NCBI RefSeq assembly: GCF_020080835.1
Contig: NC_058165.1
Span: 7,973,771 to 8,037,770, forward strand
DNA length: 64,000 nt
Reading direction: 5' to 3'
From: Cotesia glomerata
Lineage: Eukaryota; Arthropoda; Insecta; Hymenoptera; Braconidae
The notes under the pieces are model-generated. The model searched no databases. It had not been told where the DNA came from and saw only the letters and a program-made list of their open reading frames with translations. This document shows, piece by piece, positions 21,655 to 33,406 of the stretch. The translations under genes and the position numbers were made by a program. How positions within the stretch are numbered: the first letter of the stretch is position 1; each line of letters starts with the position of its first letter.

Positions 21655-22430
21655 AAAAATAGGAAAACGGTTGAACCTAAAGGCCATCCCTGCAACTTCC
21701 CGCTAATTCCATATTTAACCGCTTGAAATTACACTTATGGCGTTTTTGAACTTTTCGAACTCAAAAATATAATTAATGTGTTATTTTAAGCTCTCCAAGC
21801 TCAAAAGTCTAATAAAATTTTAATAAAACACCATTTTTGGAATTTTCAAACTGCAATAACTTCTGAATGAATGATCCGATTTTTATGCAGCTCTCAGCAT
21901 TCGATGCAGTTTTTCAAATTCTAAAATATACTTTTGATGACAAATTGATCAGACCGGAAATTCCGGTGTAATTCGAAATAATCACTTTTTTCGATTTTTT
22001 CGTCAATGATAACTCACGAACAAATCCACCGATTTTGACCGGCTTGGCGACGATCGACGTGGTTTTATGTAAAGAGCTGATTAGTTTTGAAATCGATCGC
22101 CAAAGGCGTTTAAAGTTAATCCAAAAACAACATTTCAAAAAATTTTTTTTCGTATTTTTTTTTAGATTTTTCAAAATGTACCGATTCGAATCGGTCCAAA
22201 TTGTATTCAAAATCTAAGTTAGGACAAACCCTTTCGAATGGCGCCAACCGTGATACACACATACCCTGAGATACATACATAGACACAGATACCATCGCAA
22301 GAATAGTCAGGGAAGCTTTCTAGGACCTCAAAACGTCGAGATCTGATGAAAACCCAATTTTCAAAAAATGGGGTAAAAACAATAACTTTTTAATTTCGAA
22401 AATTTTTTATTTTCTTAGCGGGAAATTTAA
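21655..22430 (-). repeat. Family-1 repeat, copy D
   Basis: Reverse orientation relative to copy A, starting AGGAAAACGGTTGAACC and ending TTAGCGGGAAATTTAA. The CA position is occupied by a degraded CATACATAGACACAG stretch without an expanded run. Together with copy C it flanks the ankyrin gene as direct repeats. Confidence 0.85.
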
Positions 22431-22821
22431 AGCGAACATTTTTTTAATAAATATTTTTATTTGAATATTAAAAAGAAAAGAAATAGTCATGAAATTTTAG
22501 CTATAAAAAATCCGAAAGACACAACCTTTTTTTTTTGAATTAAAATATTAAAAAAAAAATTTTTGTAACATCAATTTCTTTTTTAAAAAAAAATTTTTCA
22601 GGTGCCTTTTGATTTCAGTGTCATAAAATTTTTATAATTTTTTAAAATATTTTTTTTTGTATTAATTGATTTGTTATAAAATTTTCAAGAATTGCTAGAT
22701 GTCTGCTAATTTCAGTATCATGACATTTATATGTAAGTACTCATTGTTAAAAAAATTATAATCCAATAAATGTAATTTTTTTTCGTAAATATATATAAAG
22801 TTATTAATAAAATTTTATTAT

Positions 22822-22899
22822 TATTTGTGAATATAGATATACAAATACATGGAGTGATCATATACTGGTACGTGATCATCTATTGGGGCTTTTATCTTA
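22822..22899 (+). repeat. Half copy of the AAGGTAAAAGCCCC hairpin element
   Basis: It contains TACAAATACATGGAGTGATC, CATATACTGGTAC and TTGGGGCTTTTAT, matching the centre and right arm of the complete hairpin at 47489-47630. The left arm is absent. It lies upstream of PAN2. Confidence 0.65.
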
Positions 22900-23197
22900 A
22901 TTCATTTCATTATAAAAAAAATTTTTTGTTTTTATTAAAGCGCGCGCGCAATTGTAGGTATAGTTAGTTACAGTGTCATACCTTGCCAACAGTAGCCAAT
23001 TGTTGCCTAGGCGACTAACCTCTATTCACATCACTATAAGCAGACATAATAACACTAGACACCACTGCAAGTTTTAACAATAGTTGTTTATATATACCAT
23101 TATCATACGTGTTTGCTATTCTATTTATTTGTTTATTTATCCTCGAACGAAAACCCACTGGAGTGTAAATGTTTTTAAATAAAAAAGTTAATATACT

Positions 23198-26100
23198 ATG
23201 GATTACTCATTGTTAACACATTATGATGCAGATGCAGAAGTCGCTGATCAAAATCTATTGTGTAAGTGTTCTGTTTATTTACTATTTTCTTAAACCTATT
23301 AGCAATCGCTAAGTACTAAGTACTGTTTTAATTGATTGTTTATTTATTTATTTTTGTTATCTTATTACATTAGGGGAAGAATCGAACTACGAACTGCCAG
23401 AAGAATATTTACCTCAAACTGAGCAATATGGTGAAGAATGCGACGGAGCCGAGTTTCGTGAGACTCACACTCTTCTTGCTGATGGTGGTGACAGATTTGG
23501 AGTCTCTACTGTCACTTTTGACACCGTCGAGGAACTTATGTGGATGGGAAATCAAGGAGTACGTTTTTATTCACGATACTTAAATTGAAAGATATATGAC
23601 AATTTTTTAATTTAAAAAACTAAAAGAAAAATTCCACATGTCAAAATTTTAAAAAATAATAAGTACAATTTTTTACAAAGATTTTTTAAATTCTGATTTA
23701 ATTGATGAAAAAAAATTGTCAAAATTTTGCTGATTTCAGTATCATTGTTATCTATAATTTTTTCGTAATGAAAAAAATTTTTTCGACCATGATAAAATAT
23801 TCTAGATATCTATTTTAAAATTAAATAGTTACATCAATAAAAATTTTTATTATGATACTGAAAGTGAATGACATTAGAGTTAGCAGTCACTTGATCATTA
23901 TTAAATTTTATGTGACAAGTAAATTAGTTCCGAAAAATTATTCTTATAAAATTGCATTTTTAATTTAAAAAAATTTTTACACGTTAATTTTTATTTCTCA
24001 TTTTTTTAACCATAATTTTTGCGTTACAAAAATTCTTAAAATTATCAAATATCTGATAGATTAATTTCCATTGAAATTGACAGACTCCTGATATACTTAT
24101 TAGATTTTTATAACAATTGAATTATAATGAAAAAAAAACTAAGTAAGAAAATTTCACATGTAAAAAATAAAAGAAATTATAAGTGCGAATTTAAAAAAAT
24201 ATTTTTTAACTATTTACTTGTTATGAAAATTCCAAAAATTATCAGATGTCTGTTGATTTTATTATCATTTTTTTACATATATAGTTGATGAATTAAATGA
24301 TAATAAAATTTTTTAAATAAATTAATAAAATCTTTTAGGGTCACGTAACGTCGTACTATGGAGCAAATTTACAAAAATATACATCGTTCCAAGTACATGC
24401 AACCCAAGAAGTCCGTCATATTCATCCCATAGACGAAGGAATTCTTTGTTTAACACAAACTGCTCTCAGGGGACAATTACGCCGAGGGATTCCTTTATTT
24501 ACTCACACGTAAGTTTATATATTTTTTATTATTACACTTGACAATTTTTGGATTTTTCTTCAAAAAAAAAAATAAATTCCAGCTCCAGAAAATTATTTAA
24601 AAAAATTGTATTTATATATTATTACAATTTCTATGTATAAAATTTTTTCATAATTTAATAATTGAAAAAAATCTAAAATCTAAAAATTATCAAATGTTTC
24701 TTAATTTCAATATCATTTTTTCTTGTACATAAAATGGTAGTGACTTTTCATCTAAAACTAAACGTTAAAATTTATCATATTATATTAATGAATTTCAGGT
24801 CACAAAATATGATAGACATGCAATGCATGTTACAATGTGGATCGCGATTACTAATGGGTGGTCACCAAGAAAAAATAATAGACTTTAACTTGACCCAAGG
24901 AAAAGAAACTGGATTTTACCATGTAGGTGAAAACGGGTGTGCGATATTGCGTCAGCATGGGAAATTTATTTGCGCTGGTAATCCTGTAGGTCGGATTGAT
25001 TTACGGGATCCTAATTCTCTGACCATTGAGCATACTCTCGAAACTCATAGTGGTTCTTTGAGTGACTTTGATGTTCAAGGGAATTATTTAGTAACTTGTG
25101 GGTTCAGTAACAGGTAATCATTATCACTATAATTTTCAATGAATTATACGCACTTAGAAAATTGAAAAAAGAGGTTTTTATTTCATTAAACTATCATGAT
25201 TTTTTCAGCCGTCAAGGATTGTCAGCGGATAGGTTTTTGATGGTTTACGATCTACGACAATTACGAGCCTTGACACCAGTAACGACTTTAGTGTATCCGT
25301 TTTTATTGAAATTTCTTCCTAGTTACTCCAGTCGCTTAGCTGTTGTATCACCCTTGGGACAGATGCAATTATTGGATACTATTTATGCTGACGTACAGCC
25401 ATCACTTACCTGTCTTTACCAAGTTAGTATCCGTAGTTGTTAACTAATTAATTTTTTTTAATTATTAAAATACTAATCATGATTAATTACTAGGTAGCGA
25501 CTGGAGGTGCAATGACACTATCTTTTGACGTATCACCAACGTCTAAATGTCTAGGTTTTGGCGATGCTGCTGGCTCTATACATTTGATGGCTACTAATGC
25601 GCCTAATCCTCAATTCAATACATTTTCTAGGTACATTTCTTTTTTATTTGTCAATATAATGTTAAAATCCAAATTTCTTGCAACATTAATCACAATAATA
25701 ATAATTATAATAATTAGATAGATGATAATTGTTTTTAAAACTGAAAACACTAAGATGCCCCAATTTTTTGAAATTTTTAATTTTTTGTATTTTGGAAAAA
25801 TTCATTGAAAAAATTTAAATAAAATTCTTAACTTCTCGTTAGAAAAATTGAAAATTTGAAAAAATTGGGTGTGATAGTTTATTCAGTCTAACTTTCAAAA
25901 TTTATTCGTTAGGTCTTGACGTTTTGAAGTCCTTAAAAGTTATTTTGACTATTTTTTCATGTAAGCCCTTTTAGTTTTAAAAATTTTTCCCTTGAAGCCA
26001 AAAAGGCGTATGTCGAAAAAAATTTTTTTTTGCATTTTTCAACTAAATTTTTACTTTTATACATTTTTCATTTGATTAGAGAAAAAAAAATTTTTTTATA

Positions 26101-29100
26101 TGCTTTTTTGGTTCTGCAAAGCCAAAAGGACGTATATTTTGAAGTACGCGCTTTTGGTATTAGTAACGCGGTATGGGTAATCATTTCGGAGAAAATTTCA
26201 TTTTCTTCAAGCTCTCATAATTCAATCTTTATTATTATTAATAATTTTTTCTATTCATTAAAGACTCACAGAATTTGCTGATCCCGTTGAGACATTAGAA
26301 TCAATGTCAATCGACGATCAAATGACATCATTAAGCACAGTGCCAATGATGTACGGAGATCACTCACTAGCCAGTGATTGGCCAGAGCAATTTTTAAGAA
26401 AAACATATCGGTATGTATTTACCAGTTTTTTTAATGTTTTTTTTACTTTATTAGAACCATAAGCAAAATATAAATCAATTTGCGTAGAAAAACGCCAGCA
26501 ATAGATCCAGAAATATTGCGAACTATGAAAATGCAAGGAACAATCGGGTATGCACCGAACCCCCAGGCATTCCGGCGCAATCAAGTGAGAAAAAATTACA
26601 AATCTTATCTCTACACAATTCACAATTTCTAAAAACTTACCTCAATATTTTTTATAATGTCTCTTTCACTTATTGCATATGATAAATATTTATCTATTTT
26701 ATTAAAAGAAGTATATTGTAGCACATTAAGACATTTCTATGGCTGTTAATTATTACCAAAGTATATTTAAATAATTAATTATAGAGAATTATCATTTATA
26801 ATTAATTATTACATTTATCACTAATGTATAAGTTGTAATTTTTGGAATAAACGGTTGAAAATTAAAGTTGAATTTTAATAATAGCTGCAGGTTTCCTTTT
26901 TCAAATATTTTTTTATTAGTCATTTTTTTTTTTAGTAATTAAATTTATGTTGTAGTTTATTAATAACTTATTTTTTTTTTTTATTTATTTTTTTTTTTTT
27001 TTTGGATTTACAGGTGCCATATAATTTAGAAAAACGACATGGAATCGTAACAAAGCTGTTTTCTGGTGAACCGAGGGCTAAAAATGAAGACAATACTTTC
27101 ATTGCCATTCCAAAACGTTACCGGAAAATAGAAGTCAAGTACTCGAGACTTGGGTACGATGAATTTGATTTTGATCAGTATAATTTGACTAGTTTTTCGG
27201 GATTGGAAGCTACTTTACCTAATAGTTACTGTAATGCTATGTTACAAGTAAGTTTTATTCATTTTTTAACCCTTAGTGGTCACATTTCTTAAAAATAGCG
27301 TAGTGGTCATACTGGGTCTAGTTGACCCCATGCACGGAAAAAATTGTTGCTATTTGCGTTCTTTTCAATATTTTCACTCAAGCCGTACATGAGAATAATT
27401 CTTAACACTTCCGTTGAATAACTCAATCGTTTTATAATTTTTTTTTTTAATTGTTTAATCATAAAAAAATGCAAGAAATTCAAATTTCAAAAAATTTGAC
27501 TTTTTTTTATTAAAAACATAAAAACTTCATTTTTTAAGATAAATGAAAATGATCTCCGGGGTTCTACTCCTGATATCGCATACTTTGAAAAAAAAAAGTG
27601 GTGTAATGTCGAGCTTTTCAAAAAATATATTTATTTGTGCAATTGAAATTATAAATTTCCATGAATCTCAAAAAATCTTCAAACAATAATAGATGGTACC
27701 ACAGATACCATTTTGAATGATATCTTCGAAGCAAGATCAACTCAAAAATTGCCTGGGGTCATCTAGATCCATAATGACCACTACGGGTTAATTTAATTTT
27801 TTATGAAGAAATAATTTAATATTAAAATATAACAAAAAATTTATTTTAGCTATTATATTACTGCGAGCCAATAAGAGTAGCAGTGATGTCTCACGCATGT
27901 CAAAAAGAATTCTGTTTATCATGTGAACTAGGATTTTTATTCCATATGCTTGATATCTCCAAAGGTTCACCGTGTCAGGCAGCTAATTTCCTTCGAGCTT
28001 TTCGTACTGTACCAGAAGCATCAGCTCTAGGACTTATACTTAGCGATTTGCATCCTGAAGCTCGAAAAAAGACTAGCCTCATCCGTCTAGTCCAGGTAAT
28101 TTATTTTAGATTTATTATTATAAAAATTACTATAATAATATTATTATTTTTACCTCATTTCGTAGATGTATTTTTTGTTGTTGTTAGATATCTTTGAATT
28201 CGTTACCAAACTTGAAAATTGAAATATCATATTAAATTTTAAGGTAGTACCCGCGGTTAGAGATTTATCGTTCAGAATTTGCTAAAATTTGATATATTAG
28301 TAAATTATAGTAAAATAATAAGCCCACTAAATTTTTGAAAAGCTCAAGAGAACCACTAAAAAATATTAATCTTTTGAAGTTTTAGGATCAAACATCAAGT
28401 CTTATAAGAAATGAAAGTTTTACTTTATTTAACAAAGAGTAATACGACCTTAAGTTTCCTGCTATTGACGAAGAATGTGAAAAAAATTAAAAAATATGTT
28501 TTTGTTATAAAGATTAATTGAAAAAATTGTAACGCCATTTGTTGACAGTAAATCTAACTATATAAATGAGTGGAGAGGGTTTTTGGCTAGTGGTGTGTTA
28601 GCGCAACGAGCAGAGAGTGCGTGCTGACACACGAGTGTTAAAAGATGATAAGGACTGGTGGGTTATTAATAAATAATAGATATATTCGTGGTTATAAACG
28701 TTAAGTATATTACAAATTAAAGTTACAATATATAAGTACAAGATACACGTCCGTTTAGGATGGTGTACTGGTAGGAACTAACTACACAGAAAGAAAAATT
28801 TCTTGACTGGAGAACAAAATTCTTGGCTCAAGAAAATTTTCGGGTGCCTGAAGAAGACCGAAATTATGTTGACCGAAGTAAAAATTTTTCTTAAAATTCT
28901 ATTCTTGGTGGAAGTCATTTTTTCTCAATTCAAATTATCATAAATACTTGATACAATAAATTTTTATATTTGATCAAGATTTTTAGATACTTTAGGGAAG
29001 CAGCGTCACCTACTTAAGCTGAGAAAAAAATTTTCTCACTTAGAAAATTTTTTTCTTGAATATTTGATACCCATTTTATATAATTTTAGCGTGCAATTAT

Positions 29101-29640
29101 ACATATTGAATGAAAAAAAATGATTCAATATTATTTGATCTTTCCATTTGACATGTTAATCAATAAAAATATTAATGAAAATTTACTTCTATCTTTATAT
29201 TTAATTTTTTGAAGCAAGAGAGAAATTTTCTCAAGACAAGAAAATTTACTTCTATCAAGAACTTAATTTTTTGGAGCAAGAGGCTGAATTTTCTCAAAAC
29301 AACAAGATTTTCTTGACTTAAATAAATTTTCTTGGATCAAGATACGTATTTCTTAAAGCAAGAGAATTAATTTTGTTGAAATAAGTGAAATTTCTTGTGT
29401 CAAAAAAAAATATTTTTTTCGCTCAAGAAAATAATTAGGAAGAAAAATATTTTTTTGGCTCAAGTGAACCTTCTTTTCTGTGTAATATAGCTAAATGGAC
29501 AATGGTCATCAGTACATGCTAATACATTCTGGAACATTCGGGAATATACTAGTGCTATGAACCTTGCCCCTCAACAAAAGCTTTATCTATTAAGTTTATA
29601 CATAATTAAATGTCATTATAATGATAATAATAATAATGAC

Positions 29641-29673
<33 letters not shown>

Positions 29674-32600
29674 CAGTGAATTGATAGCATAAATTTTTAC
29701 TGCAGAGTTGGAACAGATTTATTCTTCACCAAATGCACTATGAAATCTACGACACCCGAAAGCGTCAGCAAGAAGAGGAAGAAGCAGCCCGATTAAAATC
29801 CGGTACGAAATACGCTCCTTTTGTTTACAATGAACAAGATTTCCCTAGTATTTTACAGGATCTAGGCTCGCGTTACAAGACTACCGAGTCTGACAAAAAG
29901 AAGAAAAGAAAACAAGACGAGGATGGTAAATATATGTGGATCGCCGCGAAAGGTAAACACTTTTAATGTGTACCTTTGCATCGAACACTATTTATTTTTA
30001 TTTTTTTCGTTAATCCATTGATTTTTTTTTACATCAGTTTTGACATCCAACAACACAACACTTAGTAATTAGTAACCTATCAAGTATACCCGTAGTATAA
30101 TCGCACATTATATTTTAACACCAATTTCGTTTATACTTTTCCTTTTTTTTTTTCATTAGAAAACACCAACAAGAAGGAAGAAGATGCAAGGGAAGAAGAA
30201 ACGGACATCAGTCGGATTTTTGGTGCTGAGCAGATTCATGTTCATCGTTGTCTCAAGTGTAATCGGGAAGCTTACAAAAATTCAATCATGCTGCTGTCTA
30301 ATTTAATTTATCCTGAGAATACCAGTCCTAGTGAATAATTATTTCATTTATAATTACAACAATAATTTTTTTAAAAAGAAGAAATTGTAATTTTTTATAT
30401 TTTTTTAGATGAAGAAATACCATTTACTAAAATATTAACACGGAGTTTAAAACCGGAAAAAGTAACACCCGCGTGGTGTGAAGGTTGTCAAAAATTCAGT
30501 CCCACATTGCAATCAAGACAAATAACGAAATTACCGCAAATATTGGTATTGAATTGCGGATTGGATTCTCAACAAGTAATATAATTTAATTTTTCATAGC
30601 GTAAAAATGTTTAATAGCTTCCATTTTTTACTTTTTTTGTTTTAATGACTTTGAGAATTACATTTTATCATTTTTTGACAGGAAAAAGACTTTTGGCAGA
30701 CACAGATGAATATTATTGTACAAAAAGTAATGAATGGTAAAGATAGTAGCCCATCTTCGAGCCCGGTTCCTAGTTCTGTGAAAATGTGTCGATATGGATT
30801 AAATTGTATACGCGCTGGATGCAGATTTCGACATGTTGGTAAAGATGCTGGTAAGATTAAATTTTTAAATATTAATAAGTTAGTTCTTGGTTTTTTCCGC
30901 TAGATGGCCGGCGGCTCTCGTTTCCAGAAAAATTTTATTAAAGTATATACAAGGGGGACACAAAAAACTGACTATTTTTTTCTTTGAGTTGATTATGAAA
31001 ATTTATTAGTTTATAATGTTTAAAGAGCCCTCGACAAAAATCAGTGCGATAAAAACATTTTTAGGGCTCGCTCAAGATTTTTAAAACTTTCAAAGTAGAG
31101 TATTTAAAATGTTTTCTCTTAACTTGTCAATATTAATATCAACGAATTTTTGATTTTGTTTCTATCAAGTTGACACACTCAACAATTAATTTAATTTTTC
31201 ACGACTATATTAATTAATACACTAAACAACATAAATAAATCACCAAATAAATAAACAAAAGTCTGACAAAATAATTATTACTACTGTATTTTTAATTACA
31301 TATTCATCCGGCATCTGAAGAAAGTTTTAAAAATCTTTAGCGACTTCTATAAATAAAAATTTCGACATAAGAATTTCGATAGACCCTAAAAAATTTTTTC
31401 CTACTAATTATTGGGACAAATTTCGAAAACTAACATATTTATAGAAAACTAAAAATAAAGCCATTTTTTTTGTACCACCTTCATGTATCTCTTGTTTATT
31501 TTTAATATATTTCAATTATAATAAAAATATGTACAGAAATTAGCGAAAATTTACCGATTGAAAGAAGCGATCCGTAGAAAATTTTATCGTACTCATTTTT
31601 GAAGGTATTTTAAAACATGGTAAACTAAAAAATTTTCTCAGAAGATTCGAAGAAAAAAATAGCCGGCTATTTTGCGACGGCCTAATGTAGATAAGTTTAG
31701 AAGTACAGAATAGAAACTAGACCTAAAAATTTATAATTTTTTACAGAAGTAACACAATCGTCACCATCAACACCTTCTACTACCCCAATTCAGATAACGA
31801 TACCCCCAAGCCACCTTTACTACTCTCACTCTTGGATTCCGCACTGCATAGAAGTGTCATTGAACGAAAAAGGCGAGTTAGACGTGAACAAACTCGACGA
31901 AATACATCCAGTCCGTCCAGCCAGCAAGCCTGTGGTAGAAAACGGCCTGAGTGACCACTCAGTACCTGAAGATCCAAAATACTCCAAGAGGAAAGAGTCA
32001 CTGGATAATGACAAGCAAGCTGACTCGGAAAACGAAACTAAAACAGAAACTCATGATCCTAATTCAAATGAAAACCCGAGTGAAGAAGGTCCACAACAGC
32101 CCGTAGAACACACGGAAAAAATTCAGTATATTTTAACAGCTGTGGTCTGTTACATAGACGATAAAAGCAGCGAAGACCGCAAGCATGTAGTGACTTTGAT
32201 TCGTGTTGGTCCTAATTACCATGAAAGATCCACGGGAAGTGCAGTAGCGCAGTGGTACCTGTTTAATGATTTCAGCATTACAGCAGTCACTCCCCAAGAA
32301 GCTGTTTGGTTCAACTTGGACTGGAAGGTTCCATGTGTGCTTCATTATACCGCGGTCAGTGCTATTGAATCGGTACCGTTTATTTCGCCGTTGACGTGTG
32401 ATGTTTTTGGAGAAGACAAGTGTATTGCAAGGAGTGGTGGCACTCGGGGAATTACTTTTACTCCCCTTACTTCTGATGAAATGCCTAATAAAGGTAATAT
32501 TATTATTATTATTTTTCTTAATGAATTATTTTTTTAAAATTAATTTCTTCTTGGATTAAAAAATTAAAAATTTAACTTTTACATTTATTAATATTGTAAT

Positions 32601-33321
32601 CATAATTAATTTTTAATGAATAATTAATAAGAACGATAAAAAATTGAAATCTAAAAAAATGTAAAATTAAATTTTTATAAAAAAAAGCTGTATTATTTGA
32701 GAACTGTCTTGGCGTGAGGTAAAAGTCTTTTATTCAAACCTTGAAAATCAGGCTTCGATTCTCGGCGATGTTAAAACATAATTTTTCTATTTTTCCAACA
32801 ATTTATTATTATTATTATCATATTTATTCTTAGTGAATGCAATACATTTTTTTTTTAATTTATTTCTTCTTAAATTTAAAATATAAAAATACCTACTTTT
32901 ACATTTATTAATGACATAATTATAATTAATTTTTTATTAATAATAAATAGGAACAATGAAAAATATAAATTTGAAGAAATATAAAATGAAATTTTTATTA
33001 AAAAAAAAATTTATTACCCGGAAAATATCTTAGCTTGATGTAAAAGTCTTTTTATTTAAACCTGGAAAGTCGAGGTTCGATTCCTGGTGGCATTAATAAA
33101 TGACTTATCTATTTTCTTCCAACAAATTATTATTGTTATTATTATTGCTATAAAAATAATAATAATAAATTTTCAAAATGATTTAAAATTAAAATTATAA
33201 ATAATTAAATATTCAGATGAGATAAAAAAAATTTTACCTTGAGATATTTTTAAAAATTTAACTATCAATAATTATTATCAAAAATTTTTAATTATTAACA
33301 TTGATTGAATCAACAACTTAA

Positions 33322-33406
<85 letters not shown>

